A DNA stretch of 64,000 nucleotides from Arthrobacter crystallopoietes (GTDB taxonomy: Bacteria; Actinomycetota; Actinomycetes; Actinomycetales; Micrococcaceae). How positions within the stretch are numbered: the first letter of the stretch is position 1; the number at the start of each line of letters is the position of its first letter. A program made the translations under genes and the position numbers. Of this stretch, positions 24,834 through 36,055 are shown piece after piece. The notes below the pieces were generated by a model. That model ran no database searches. It saw nothing but the letters and a program-made list of their open reading frames with translations, and was not told where the DNA came from. Where the stretch lies: positions 2,666,001 to 2,730,000 of the forward strand of contig NZ_CP018863.1 in NCBI RefSeq assembly GCF_002849715.1, given 5' to 3'.

Positions 24834-25151
24834 CTACGTGGCCTGCGCGTCCTGCCCGGTGTCCGACCACAGCACGTCCAGGTTGCGGAAGACGGGCGGC
24901 CCGTCGCACAGGGCGGCGAACTTCTCGGCGAATTCGGAAGTCTCCGGACGGGCCGAATTTTCCATCGCCGACTCATACGAGTCGAACTCCACAATGGTGT
25001 AGTAGCTGCCGGGCCGGTCCCGGTCCGCGGTAACCTTTACTCCGCGGAAGCTGGCAGGGGTGCTGCCTTCCGACCTCGACGGCGTCCCTAGTTTTTCGAT
25101 CTCCTCGATGCGGGAGGTCTTGAACTCGATGATCTGCACAAACCCAGCCAT
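24834..25151 (-). CDS. Small antibiotic-biosynthesis-monooxygenase-like (dimeric alpha/beta barrel) protein
   Basis: A 105-residue protein beginning MAGFVQIIEFKTSRIEEIEK, with a central SYYTIVEFDSYESAMENSA and FAEKFAALCDGPPVFRNLDV. The predicted beta-alpha-beta pattern and length fit the ABM/EthD dimeric barrel superfamily. Members include cofactorless oxygenases and many proteins of unknown role. Its stop is 18 bp before the DUF1538 start on the same strand, so it may lead that operon. Confidence 0.7.
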   Translation of the reverse strand: MAGFVQIIEFKTSRIEEIEKLGTPSRSEGSTPASFRGVKVTADRDRPGSYYTIVEFDSYESAMENSARPETSEFAEKFAALCDGPPVFRNLDVLWSDTGQDAQAT

Positions 25152-25383
25152 GGCGGTTCCTTGTTAGCGGTGGATGCTGATGCAGATCACGCTAGACCCA
25201 GCGGGGGAGCGGGGCAATAGTTGGTGTCCCGGGCCACCAGGTGGCTGACCGCCCGGGACAGATCCCCCCAACAGCCACAGATCGAGCGAACGGTCCCGAT
25301 CAATGGATGCCGGTCAGGAGTGGGGTCCTTCCCGGCTCCTTACATGATCGGGGCAGCACCCGTTGCTGACGCTCAAGGAAAGC

Positions 25384-25713
25384 TCAAGTTTTGTGCAAGA
25401 AACCGAAATCCGCCAACTGTACGATGTTCCAGCGGCCTACCTGCTGCCGCTCTCCCGGGCTGAACCGCACGGAGGCGTCCGCTGCCAGCTCATCCAGCAC
25501 CCCGCCGTGAGCCGCGTCCTTCCACTCCGCTGGGGGCATGTACGTGTGCACCAGCTCCCAGTTGCCCTCAAGCAGCTCGTGGTTATCCAGCGCCTCGGCC
25601 AACTGCGCCGCCAGCAAACCCTCGGCGCCACGGTAGACGAAAACGGGAGGCGGGGCGCCGCCGTCGTTGTTGGGGGTTTCTGCTGCCGCGAAATACTCAC
25701 CCTGAATGCTCAT
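25384..25713 (-). CDS. Conserved hypothetical protein
   Basis: A 109-residue protein from the ATG at 25713 (MSIQGEYFAAAETPNNDGG); an alternative start 21 bp upstream has no better support. It contains VFVYRGAEGLLAAQLAEALD, NWELVHTYMPPAEW and a charged C-terminus. I do not recognise a family. It is predicted to be soluble and mildly acidic. An imperfect palindrome lies about 100 bp upstream. Confidence 0.55.
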   Translation of the reverse strand: MSIQGEYFAAAETPNNDGGAPPPVFVYRGAEGLLAAQLAEALDNHELLEGNWELVHTYMPPAEWKDAAHGGVLDELAADASVRFSPGERQQVGRWNIVQLADFGFLHKT

Positions 25714-25810
25714 GCGAGCAGTGTAAGCACACAAATAACGACGGCGACAGGCCCTCCCGCGCTTCGGCGCCAGCTCGACGTCACACTAGTTGGCAGCCCT
25801 GACGCTCGCC

Positions 25811-25841
25811 CCAATTGTCCAGACACTGTCTGGACGATTGG
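25811..25841. promoter_or_regulatory. Near-perfect 31-bp palindrome
   Basis: CCAATTGTCCAGACA-C-TGTCTGGACGATTGG has 15-bp arms with one mismatch around a single central base. It lies just after the stop of the alpha/beta hydrolase gene and about 100 bp before the next start on the same strand. It could be an operator or a terminator. The tiny loop favours a DNA site. Confidence 0.5.
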
Positions 25842-25848
25842 GAGTCTG

Positions 25849-28402
<2,554 letters not shown>

Positions 28403-28512
28403 GCATCATTTGTACCTGCCTAAGCGGCCCGCGGCTACAAAAACGGCCACCCTAAAATCGACCGCCCCAGCCTCCGCTGTCCGTGCCGGTTATGCCTCAG
28501 TGCGCAAGGAGC

Positions 28513-28959
28513 TCAGGAGTCCTCGCCTAACTCCCTGCGGGCTTCCTGCTCGTCGATAATTCCCTTGGACAGGAGCCAAGTGACGGCGTGGTGGCGCATG
28601 CGCTTTTCGTGGAAGGCGTACCAGTCTTCCTGGACCTGGGGGTAGCCGTACAGCGCGTCCTTAAAGTGGCGGAACGGACGCTTCCTTTCGATGGCGTGGA
28701 ACAGGGCGGCGCGCGCCTTCTCGTCCTCGAGAGTGGCGATGAAGTCCTCCATATCCCGGTAGCCCCGGTGCGAGTCGGCCATTTCCACAGCCACATAGCC
28801 GCGTTCCTCCAGTTGCTCCGGTAACAGGCCCTCGTCCACCATGTCGCCGGTCAACTCCAGCCCGCCCGTGTCCGGATCCAGCCACCACTGCATTTCATAA
28901 CTGGCGTTCTCCATCGCCGTGGTCAGCATGTCCAGGTCAATGTTCTTCAGGCTGAGCAT
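28513..28959 (-). CDS. UPF0158 family protein
   Basis: A 148-residue soluble protein of UPF0158. Signature segments are ENASYEMQWWLDPDTGGLEL, YRDMEDFIATLEDEKARAAL and ERKRPFRHFKDALYGYPQVQ, ending in a basic helix with FHEKRMRHHAVTWL. Function is unknown for the family. It stands alone between PhoD and the toxin gene. Confidence 0.85.
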   Translation of the reverse strand: MLSLKNIDLDMLTTAMENASYEMQWWLDPDTGGLELTGDMVDEGLLPEQLEERGYVAVEMADSHRGYRDMEDFIATLEDEKARAALFHAIERKRPFRHFKDALYGYPQVQEDWYAFHEKRMRHHAVTWLLSKGIIDEQEARRELGEDS

Positions 28960-29017
28960 TTACTGCCTCCCTTGAATCGCGGCCGAAGCGTGGACAACAG
29001 CGTACTGCCGCCAGCTC

Positions 29018-29281
29018 CTACCGGTAGATTTCCCGACGATGGCCGACCCCGAGAACGAGGATGACCAAAGCGCCGTCTGTGATCTCGTAAATGATGCGGT
29101 AATCGCCGGTGCATATGCGGTATGCGCCGCTGCCGCCGACCAGCCGTTTCGCTGCAGGCGGCCGAGGGTTGTGTTGGAGCAGTTCTATGGCTGCGGCAAC
29201 CCGGATTCTGGCCTTTGCATCAAGCTTCCGAAGCGACCTCTCCGCGGCATGGGTCAGCGTGACCTGATACGTTCTGGTCAC
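29018..29281 (-). CDS. RelE/ParE-type toxin
   Basis: An 87-residue RelE-superfamily protein starting at GTG 29281 (TYQVTLTHAAERSLRKLDAK). It ends with the conserved C-terminal block AYRICTGDYRIIYEI and VLGVGHRREIYR. Basic and aromatic residues at the C-terminus match mRNA-cleaving RelE toxins. The GTG overlaps the reconstructed stop of the antitoxin by four bases, the usual layout. The toxin frame itself is intact although its antitoxin is frameshifted. Confidence 0.88.
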   Translation of the reverse strand: MTRTYQVTLTHAAERSLRKLDAKARIRVAAAIELLQHNPRPPAAKRLVGGSGAYRICTGDYRIIYEITDGALVILVLGVGHRREIYR

Positions 29282-29504
29282 TCAAGCCCGAGGTCTGCTT
29301 TGGCGTCTTCCCAAGGGATGGACCCCCCTCGGCGCGGGCTTCGCGCGCGGCTTTGAGATCCTCTGCATCTTCCAGCGCTTCCAATGCACGTTCAGCAAGC
29401 TCGGCATTCATGAGGACTACAGCTTCTCGTCCATGCCGGGTATTGGACACGGGCTCTCGTGACGCCTTGTCTATCGTTTCGCTCCAATGCAGGCGAGCAG
29501 ACAT
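29278..29504 (-). pseudogene. Phd/YefM antitoxin, frameshifted in a G6 tract
   Basis: From the ATG at 29504 (MSARLHWSETIDKASREPVS) the frame encodes a normal Phd/YefM DNA-binding domain, including NTRHGREAVVLMNAELAERA. At the run of six G (C6 on the plus strand, 29322-29327) the expected antitoxin tail SIPWEDAKADLGLE moves to another frame. The frame as read instead continues through GPSLGKTPKQTSGL into the toxin gene to 29220. One added G or two removed would restore a stop at 29278 overlapping the toxin start. This is either a real mutation, a slippage site or a sequencing error. Confidence 0.75.
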
Positions 29505-29520
29505 GTACAAAACGTACAAT
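29503..29520. promoter_or_regulatory. Putative toxin-antitoxin operator
   Basis: On the minus strand the sequence ATTGTACGTTTTGTACAT contains two TTGTAC units nine bases apart and overlaps the antitoxin start codon. Phd/YefM proteins bind such short GTAC-type repeats for autoregulation. Confidence 0.45.
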
Positions 29521-29542
29521 CACCGTGTCACGCAATCAAGGC

Positions 29543-30055
29543 TCAGCGCTCCAGCTTGAACTCGTCCGCCAGCGCAATCCGTCGGCCCCTGATCTGCGAG
29601 GGCGCGATTTCCACGTAGGTTGTCTTCACCGACGCTGTCCACGGCCGCAGGGACAGTTGCTCCGCCGTCGTTATTTCTGCTTCGGTAATGAGCTCACGGG
29701 CGGTGCCTTTGACCACCACGCTCCAGACGGAGTGGAGGGAGCGGCCGTCCGCCTCCAGTGCCACCTTGTTATTGATGGCCATCGAAACCAGCTTGGTGCC
29801 CTGCATGGTGCGGATCAGGATCCGGCGGTCGTGGGCCAGGAAATTGACCGGGTACAGCTCCGGCTTGTCTGCCACGCTGACCGCCAGCCGGCCCAGCATC
29901 GTGCCGATCAGCAGGTCCCAACACTCGTCCTCGGTCAGCTCGATGACGGGATTGTCCTGGTCAGGAATGGCGGGAAGACCGGCGGATGGAGCGCTGCCGC
30001 CTGAGGCCTCCTCCGCATGGATGGTTGGCGGTGGGCCATTGGAGCGCCGGGTCAT
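29543..30055 (-). CDS. Pyridoxamine 5'-phosphate oxidase-fold protein (copy 1)
   Basis: A 170-residue split-barrel flavin/F420-binding protein. IELTEDECWDLLIGTMLGRL leads into AVSVADKPELYPVNFLAHDR and VALEADGRSLHSVWSVVVKG, the core of the PPOX-fold family. AAAGGAAG five bases before the ATG at 30055 fixes the start. It is paralogous to the next gene upstream on the same strand. Family members reduce or bind flavins, heme or F420; the ligand here is unknown. Confidence 0.87.
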   Translation of the reverse strand: MTRRSNGPPPTIHAEEASGGSAPSAGLPAIPDQDNPVIELTEDECWDLLIGTMLGRLAVSVADKPELYPVNFLAHDRRILIRTMQGTKLVSMAINNKVALEADGRSLHSVWSVVVKGTARELITEAEITTAEQLSLRPWTASVKTTYVEIAPSQIRGRRIALADEFKLER

Positions 30056-30085
30056 GGGTACTTCCTTTCGGCAGGCCAAGCTGGC

Positions 30086-30523
30086 TCAGTCATTGTTTTC
30101 AGGCCCGACGGCGATGCGCCGCCCCGTGAGTTCCGATGGTTCCAGTTCCAAATACAGCACCCTCCGCGTGAGGGTCCAGGGCCTGAGCTTCCGGCGCTCG
30201 ACCGCCGCAATCTCAGCCGGACCGGTCAGCTCGCGGAGCGTGCCCTTCGCCATCACGCTCCAGACCGATGAACCGCTGCGCCCGTCCGCCTCCAGCACTA
30301 CCTGGTGCTCGGCCCGGCGGACAATGTCCCTGACATATTCGGAGCCATGCAGCAGAATGTTCTTTTCCGCGGCCCAGAAGTTGACCGGAATGACGTCCGG
30401 CTCGTTGCGGTAGCTGACCGCCAGCCTGCCCAGCGTCGTGCCCGCGAGAAGTTCCCAGCATTCGTCCGAGCCCAACCGGAGGGTCGGATTGCCGGCGTCG
30501 GGCATCCGCAGATCTTCGCTCAT
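30086..30523 (-). CDS. Pyridoxamine 5'-phosphate oxidase-fold protein (copy 2)
   Basis: A 145-residue paralogue of the downstream gene. LGSDECWELLAGTTLGRLAV, DVIPVNFWAAEKNILLHGSE and VVLEADGRSGSSVWSVMAKG align segment by segment with copy 1. The ATG at 30523 (MSEDLRMPD) is chosen because the family domain begins right after it; a longer frame to 30679 would run through a 20-bp hairpin. The pair probably forms an operon. Confidence 0.82.
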   Translation of the reverse strand: MSEDLRMPDAGNPTLRLGSDECWELLAGTTLGRLAVSYRNEPDVIPVNFWAAEKNILLHGSEYVRDIVRRAEHQVVLEADGRSGSSVWSVMAKGTLRELTGPAEIAAVERRKLRPWTLTRRVLYLELEPSELTGRRIAVGPENND

Positions 30524-30627
30524 GGCGCCACTTTGCCATGAACCGGCCGCGCTGGATAGGGGAGCCAACGTCAGTGGCCCGCCGGGCCAGTCACTGTGCT
30601 GGCCTCCCGTAGCGAACGCCGGGAACA

Positions 30628-30672
30628 ACGACGGCGGCCGCTCACCCGAGAAGGGTGAGCGGCCGCCGTCGT
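30628..30672. terminator. Perfect 20-bp stem between divergent genes
   Basis: ACGACGGCGGCCGCTCACCC pairs with its exact complement across the 5-nt loop GAGAA. It ends 20 bp before the start of the plus-strand dehydrogenase, where no upstream plus-strand gene needs terminating. Confidence 0.7.
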
Positions 30673-30692
30673 CCGTCAATTAGATTGGATGG

Positions 30693-31664
30693 ATGAACGC
30701 AAAGCCCATAGTTACCGTCCTGGCAGGGGACCGGCCCGTCATCGGACTGGAGAAGCTGCAGGAGCACGCGGAGCTCAGGATCACGGACATCGCGGGCCTG
30801 GGATCCGCGCTGAACGGGGCGGACGTGCTGTACATGTGGGACTTTTTCGCTGAGGGACTGCAGGATGTGTGGCCGAACGCGGACGCGCTGAAGTGGATCC
30901 ACGTGCCGGCGGCCGGTGTAGACAAGCTGCTCTTTCCGGAGCTCGTCGAATCGGACGTGGTGGTCACGAACGCCCGCGGTATCTTCGACCGGCCGATGGC
31001 GGAGTTCGTCCTGGGCGGCATCCTGCATTTTGCCAAGGGCTTCGGACTGGCCGGGGAGCGGCAGCGCCGGCAGCACTGGAAAAGCTGGCCGACAACGGAG
31101 GTTGCCGGTGCGCGGGTGCTGGTAGCAGGTACCGGAAGCATCGGCCGTTGTACCGCCCGGCTCCTGCGCGCCGTCGGAATGGACGTCGATGGCATGGGCC
31201 GCACCGCCAGGGCCGGGGATCGCGACTTCGGCACGGTGCACGCCAGTGCGGACTTTGCCAAGGTCGCCGGTGGCTATGACTACGTGGTGCTCGCCGCCCC
31301 GCTGACGACGGCGACAGAGCGGATGGTCAGCCGGACAGTCCTGGAAGCGATGAAGTCCTCTGCCGTGCTGGTCAATGTGGGCCGGGGCAAGCTGGTGGAC
31401 CAGGACGCGCTGGTCCAGGCTCTGCAGGCTAGGCGGTTGGGCGGCGCCGTGCTTGACGTCTTCGAAACCGAGCCGTTGCCCCAAGACCACGAGCTGTGGC
31501 AGTTGGACAACGTCCTCGTCACTCCGCATATGTCCGGTGATTCGCAGAACTGGCTGGACGAACTGGCCGCGCAGTTTGAGAGCAATTTCCATGCCTGGCG
31601 GCAGGGGAAACCGCTGGCCAATGTGGTGGACAAGCGGCTCGGCTTCGTTCCGTCGGACTGCTAA
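30693..31664 (+). CDS. D-isomer-specific 2-hydroxyacid dehydrogenase
   Basis: A 323-residue NAD(P)-dependent 2-hydroxyacid dehydrogenase. It shows the Rossmann motif VLVAGTGSIGRCTARLL, catalytic Arg in NVGRGKLVDQDAL, Glu in DVFETEPLPQDHEL and the catalytic His in VTPHMSGDS. The variation from the usual TPHxAG is minor. These enzymes reduce 2-keto acids (glyoxylate, hydroxypyruvate, phenylpyruvate). No strong ribosome binding site precedes the ATG, and the start is only 20 bp after a large hairpin. Confidence 0.92.
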   Translation: MNAKPIVTVLAGDRPVIGLEKLQEHAELRITDIAGLGSALNGADVLYMWDFFAEGLQDVWPNADALKWIHVPAAGVDKLLFPELVESDVVVTNARGIFDRPMAEFVLGGILHFAKGFGLAGERQRRQHWKSWPTTEVAGARVLVAGTGSIGRCTARLLRAVGMDVDGMGRTARAGDRDFGTVHASADFAKVAGGYDYVVLAAPLTTATERMVSRTVLEAMKSSAVLVNVGRGKLVDQDALVQALQARRLGGAVLDVFETEPLPQDHELWQLDNVLVTPHMSGDSQNWLDELAAQFESNFHAWRQGKPLANVVDKRLGFVPSDC

Positions 31665-31682
31665 CCAGGGGTTAGGTGTGCG

Positions 31683-32258
31683 TCAGTGGTGTCCGTCATC
31701 TGAGTCGTCTCGTTCGTCTTCCCGCTGGTCCCAGGCTTCGTCTTGCTGGTCCTCCCATTGATCCCAGGACTCGTCCTGTTGGTCTTCCCAGCGATCGTGG
31801 ACTTCGTCATCCCAACTGTGCCGGCCGTCATCGTTGTCCCAGTGTTCCCGGTCCACATTGTCCTCGGAGTTCCGCCAGTCTTCCCCATCATTGGAGAAGG
31901 TGTCCTCGCGGGCCGGAGCTTCCGGGATTTGGGCCACGTCCGGCTGGACGGTTTCCCCGGCCAGCGCCTCCAGATCGTTGCGGACTTGGGCCAACGCCTT
32001 CGCAGCTTCCTGCTGCATCTCCGCGGCGATATGCCCATTCGCGGCCGCCTTGTCCAAGTCGCTGTCCAGCAGGTCAACTTCGTCCAGGGCCGTGGAAAGG
32101 TTCTGTTCTGACGCAAGCTGCCTGATGGTGCCGACCCGTTCCTGCAATATATCGAGGGCAGTTGCGGCTGCATCCTCCTGCTGCGCGCAGCCTGCCAGCA
32201 GTGCCGTGGCGGCTACGCCGGCCAGAAGCGTTCGGGTGAGGGCTGCCGGCCGGTTCAT
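31683..32258 (-). CDS. Acidic Trp-rich lipoprotein coupled to a Ser/Thr kinase
   Basis: A 191-residue predicted lipoprotein. The signal peptide (MNRPAALTRTLLAGVAATAL) ends in the lipobox LLAGC. The first mature 80 residues look helical and coiled. The C-terminal 75 residues are repetitive, with WEDQQDESWDQ-like units and about half Asp/Glu. The ATG overlaps the stop of the upstream kinase gene by four bases. No family is recognised. Co-translation with the kinase suggests an extracytoplasmic partner or sensor, which is inference. Confidence 0.75.
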   Translation of the reverse strand: MNRPAALTRTLLAGVAATALLAGCAQQEDAAATALDILQERVGTIRQLASEQNLSTALDEVDLLDSDLDKAAANGHIAAEMQQEAAKALAQVRNDLEALAGETVQPDVAQIPEAPAREDTFSNDGEDWRNSEDNVDREHWDNDDGRHSWDDEVHDRWEDQQDESWDQWEDQQDEAWDQREDERDDSDDGHH

Positions 32259-33595
32259 GGTGTGAGGCTTTCTTCGAGTTGCTGCAGATGCTCGTCCAGT
32301 TCCGCGGGCACTGCCGGAGCGGGCGTTTGCGCGGGTATGGACCTCCCGGAGGTGGCGATCACGGCGCCGAAGATCAGAGCCGCAACCAAGAGGAGCAGGG
32401 CCGCTGCCGCAAGGCCGAGTTGGAGCATGGGCGGCTTTCGTTTGCCGCGGGTGCGGACGACCGTGGAGCCGGCCCGCGCCGATCGCTCAAGCCCATTGAC
32501 TGGAGCCGGTTGCCGGGCCGGCCTTTCCGGCAGCTCCCGCCAGGGCAGGCCTTGGGTGGCATTGGTCATTAGGCTCGTCTTCAGGACGGGCAGGGCAAGG
32601 TGTGCTGTCGGCGGTTCGGCGCCGAGGCGGGTGGCGGCCGACGGCATGGCAGCGGCAACGGCACCGGAACCAGCTCCGGCGGAGGGTGCCTCGCTGCCGG
32701 AAACCTTGCGCAGGGCCTGGGCGGCCTCGACCGCAACGGGCCGATGCCGCGGATCCTTAGCCGTCATGGCTTCAAGCAGTCCGGCCAGAACCGGGCCGAG
32801 GTTCTTCGGTATTCGTGGCGGGCGTACCAGCCTGGCTCTTGCCGATGCCAGGGGCGGGCCGGGGTACTCCAGTTCGCCAGTAAGGCACTGCAGCAGCACC
32901 AGGCCAAGAGAGTAGACGTCCGAAGGAGCACCAACCGCAGCGCCGGTCACCTGTTCGGGACTGAGATAGCCGGCGGTGCCCAAAGTGGTCCCGGAAGAGG
33001 CCAGCGGCGTTCCGTTGATCATTCTGGCAATGCCGAAATCAGCCAGCTTGGGGTGGGGAGCTTCATCGTCAAAGTAGCGGGCCATCACGATGTTGCCCGG
33101 CTTCACATCCCGGTGGACGATGTTGCGCCGGTGGATGTAATGCAGGGCGGAAGCCAGTTCGGCGCCGAGCCGGGCGGTTTCCAGATAATCCAGCGGACCG
33201 GCGTCGAGGTAGCGTCCGAGGTCCACCCCCGGGATGAGTTCCATAACCAGCCAGGACACCGTCCCGCCGTCGAAAGGGGAGCTGCCGGCGTCGTAAAGCG
33301 TGACGAGGCCCGGGTGGTTCAGCCGGGCCAGCGTCGCGATTTCTTCCTGGTGCCACCGGAGGCGTTCCGGGTCAACGGGGTCCGGACGGTAAACCTTGAG
33401 GGCCACCTCACGGCCAAGGACTTCGTCAACGGCACGATAAACCGTACTCATGCCGCCGATCCCGATGACCGGACCCACTCGGTAACGGCCGCCCAGGAGG
33501 GTGTCCGGGATACCCGGAACCAGGTGGTCCGTCATCAGATTCCCCGTCGTTCCCGGCGGGGTTCTGGTGGCAAAGACGCCGTCTTTAGCTGTCAT
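32255..33595 (-). CDS. PknB-like serine/threonine protein kinase
   Basis: A 446-residue Hanks-type kinase. The P-loop is GIGGMSTVYRA, with catalytic Lys67 in VALKVY, the HRDVKPGN loop with Asp163, and DFG at about 186-188. An activation segment follows with SSGTTLGTAGYLSPEQV. A proline-rich juxtamembrane stretch precedes one membrane segment near residues 390-412 and a short extracellular tail. No PASTA domains are present, unlike PknB. The start at 33595 is kept, but an internal ATG at codon 21 is also possible. It is coupled to the acidic lipoprotein gene downstream. Confidence 0.93.
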   Translation of the reverse strand: MTAKDGVFATRTPPGTTGNLMTDHLVPGIPDTLLGGRYRVGPVIGIGGMSTVYRAVDEVLGREVALKVYRPDPVDPERLRWHQEEIATLARLNHPGLVTLYDAGSSPFDGGTVSWLVMELIPGVDLGRYLDAGPLDYLETARLGAELASALHYIHRRNIVHRDVKPGNIVMARYFDDEAPHPKLADFGIARMINGTPLASSGTTLGTAGYLSPEQVTGAAVGAPSDVYSLGLVLLQCLTGELEYPGPPLASARARLVRPPRIPKNLGPVLAGLLEAMTAKDPRHRPVAVEAAQALRKVSGSEAPSAGAGSGAVAAAMPSAATRLGAEPPTAHLALPVLKTSLMTNATQGLPWRELPERPARQPAPVNGLERSARAGSTVVRTRGKRKPPMLQLGLAAAALLLLVAALIFGAVIATSGRSIPAQTPAPAVPAELDEHLQQLEESLTP

Positions 33596-33720
33596 AGCCG
33601 TCCGCTCCCTGCAGCCAGAAATGCTGTCTGGCCCTGCTCGCGTATTTCCCCATGCGGGGCTATGAGTAGGACCTTAGGCGGCCAACCTATGAAGAAGCTG
33701 TGACAGTCCTTTGTTCCGTT

Positions 33721-34179
33721 TCAGGCCTTGGCTGCCGTGTGCCCACGTCCCAGCAGGAGACCGAGGCCGAGCATGGCGATACCGAGGACAAAGTGCAGCC
33801 AGTTATCGGCCGTGTTCAGCGGGACGAAGTTGGCCGGGGACTCGTGCCCGATAACCAGCCCGTAGATCCACAGCACTAGGTAGATGGCTCCACCCCAGAC
33901 GAGGTAGCTCCGGGAACCGGTCCAGCTGCGCGACAGCGCCAGACCGACGACGCCGAAAAGCAGGTGCACGATGTTATGCAGGATGGAGACCTGGAACAGT
34001 CCCAGCAGCATGGCACCGGACTGGTGACCGGCGAAACTGAGCTGATCGACCCCGCTGGTAATGCCCGGAACGAAGCCCAGGATCCCGACCAGCAGGAAGA
34101 CCGCACCGACGGCCAAAGTTACTGTCTGAACGCTGGTCCGCCTGCCACCACGGATGCTGGTTTGATCTGACGTAGTCAT
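33721..34179 (-). CDS. DUF4383 membrane protein
   Basis: A 152-residue membrane protein with four spans, including TLAVGAVFLLVGILGFVPGI, HNIVHLLFGVVGLAL and NWLHFVLGIAMLGLGLLLG. It carries the HNIVH and NWLHF His motifs of DUF4383. Function is unknown. It lies between the kinase and the molybdopterin oxidoreductase without evident co-transcription. Confidence 0.85.
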   Translation of the reverse strand: MTTSDQTSIRGGRRTSVQTVTLAVGAVFLLVGILGFVPGITSGVDQLSFAGHQSGAMLLGLFQVSILHNIVHLLFGVVGLALSRSWTGSRSYLVWGGAIYLVLWIYGLVIGHESPANFVPLNTADNWLHFVLGIAMLGLGLLLGRGHTAAKA

Positions 34180-34332
34180 GATGCTCTTCCTCTCTGATGG
34201 ACTTGCTTCTCGACGGCCACGTAGTAGTCGTGTGGACTCGCCTGTCCAGTATTCGGAGCAGACGCGCGGGCGGTTTGGACCTTCTTTGAAAATCCGGCCA
34301 ATACTTTTGGCCGGCGGCTACGAATACCGGGT

Positions 34333-35922
34333 GTGAAGAAGCTCAAGAGAATCCCGTTGTCTGTCCTGACCGCAGCGCTCGCCGGACTGGTTTCGGCCGG
34401 AGTGCTGCTGGGAGTCGCCCAGCTGGCCGGCGTCTGGTTCCGTCCGGCCGCTTCGCCGCTGGTCGCTCTCGGCGCTGCGTTTATCGACTTCACTCCGACC
34501 TGGCTGAAGAATTTTGCCGTCGAAACCTTCGGCACGGCGGACAAGACCGTCCTGTTCATCGCGATGGGCGTGGTCACGGCAGTACTGGCCTGCCTGGTCG
34601 GACTGCTCGCCCGGCGCCGCTGGACGTGGGGTGCCGCGGCAGTGATACTGCTGGGCGCAGTGGTGGGTACTGCCGTGATCACCCGGGCGGGAGCTGGTGT
34701 CCTGGATCTAATCCCGACGGCGGCAGGAACCCTGGCCGGACTCGCTTCGCTGCGGCTGCTGGAGCGACGCATACCTGAGGCAGGAGAAATCAGGACGGCG
34801 ACTGCCGCAGCTGGTCCGGACGTTACGGTCGCCCCCGCTGCCTCCGGCACTCCCACAAGGCGTTCCTTCTTTGCCGCAGCGGGTCTGCTCGCCGTGACCG
34901 CCGCAGTCGTGGGGGCCGGCGGCACCGCGCTCGCCGGCCTGCGCAACAGCGTGGAGGATTTCCGTAAGGCGCTCCGGCTGCCCTCGCCGTTCCGGAAAGC
35001 AGAACCGCTGCCGGCCGGTGTCCATGCGCCGGTAGATGGCGTGGTCCCTTTCGTCACGCCCAATGCGGACTTCTACCGGATCGATACGGCGCTGGCCGTT
35101 CCCCGGGTTGATCCGCAGACCTGGCAGCTTCGCGTGCACGGCATGGTGGAGGAGGAATTCACCATGTCATTCCAGGAGCTGCTGGATTCCGAACTGCTGG
35201 AGTCCTATGTGACGCTGACCTGCGTCTCCAACCCCGTCGGTGGCGACCTGGCTGGCAACGCCAAGTGGCTCGGCTATCCGCTGGCGAAGGTACTGGAACG
35301 CGCCCGCCCGCTACCAGGCTCGGACATGGTGCTCTCCACCAGCGTCGACGGCTTCAGTGCCTCGACACCGCTGGAGGTGCTGCGGGATGGCCGGGACGCG
35401 TTGCTCGCGGTCGGCATGAACGGCGAACCGCTGCCGCTGGACCACGGTTTCCCCGTGCGGATGGTGGTACCCGGGCTCTACGGCTTCGTGTCGGCCACCA
35501 AGTGGGTGGTGGATCTGGAGGTCACAAGGTTCCAGGACAAGACCGCCTACTGGACGGACCGCGGCTGGTCGGAGCGCGCCCCCATCAAGACAGCATCGCG
35601 GATCGAAGCCCCGCGGCCGTTCGCACGCGTGCCGGCAGGAAAGGTTGCCGTCGGCGGCACCGCCTGGGCACAGCAGCGCGGCATTGAACGGGTGGAAGTG
35701 CAGGTGGACGATGGACGCTGGCAGGAAGCGGAGCTGGCCGCCGAAGCCACGGTGGACACCTGGCGCCAATGGTCGTTCAGCTGGCAGGCCGAGCCCGGGC
35801 AGCACTACCTGCGGGTCCGCTCCTACGACGCGGTGGACGGACTGCAGACCGATGAGCGGGCGGATCCGATTCCGAACGGCGCCTCGGGCTGGCATTCCAT
35901 CAGCGTCACGGTTGAGCCCTGA
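34333..35922 (+). CDS. Membrane-anchored molybdopterin-dependent oxidoreductase (sulfite-oxidase family)
   Basis: A 529-residue protein starting at GTG 34333. Four membrane segments occupy about residues 9-155. A twin-Arg-like segment [20 protein letters not shown] follows at about 177-197. After these comes a sulfite-oxidase-type molybdopterin domain with the Mo-ligand Cys in [20 protein letters not shown] and [22 protein letters not shown]-terminal Mo-co dimerisation domain of Ig type begins near 410. The redox substrate is unknown. It is followed by a fasciclin lipoprotein and a SigK-like sigma/anti-sigma pair, a recurrent actinobacterial neighbourhood. Confidence 0.9.
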   Translation: MKKLKRIPLSVLTAALAGLVSAGVLLGVAQLAGVWFRPAASPLVALGAAFIDFTPTWLKNFAVETFGTADKTVLFIAMGVVTAVLACLVGLLARRRWTWGAAAVILLGAVVGTAVITRAGAGVLDLIPTAAGTLAGLASLRLLERRIPEAGEIRTATAAAGPDVTVAPAASGTPTRRSFFAAAGLLAVTAAVVGAGGTALAGLRNSVEDFRKALRLPSPFRKAEPLPAGVHAPVDGVVPFVTPNADFYRIDTALAVPRVDPQTWQLRVHGMVEEEFTMSFQELLDSELLESYVTLTCVSNPVGGDLAGNAKWLGYPLAKVLERARPLPGSDMVLSTSVDGFSASTPLEVLRDGRDALLAVGMNGEPLPLDHGFPVRMVVPGLYGFVSATKWVVDLEVTRFQDKTAYWTDRGWSERAPIKTASRIEAPRPFARVPAGKVAVGGTAWAQQRGIERVEVQVDDGRWQEAELAAEATVDTWRQWSFSWQAEPGQHYLRVRSYDAVDGLQTDERADPIPNGASGWHSISVTVEP

Positions 35923-36055
35923 CCGGATCCCAAAGATTTTTCGGAACACTTCCAATCCATTCCGGCAGCGGTTCCGAATACATCATGACAGCCCGGAAGC
36001 GTTGCTTCCGGAACAGGAGGCGGCAGCCGCCGCGCCACCCTCAAGGAGAAAAGCC

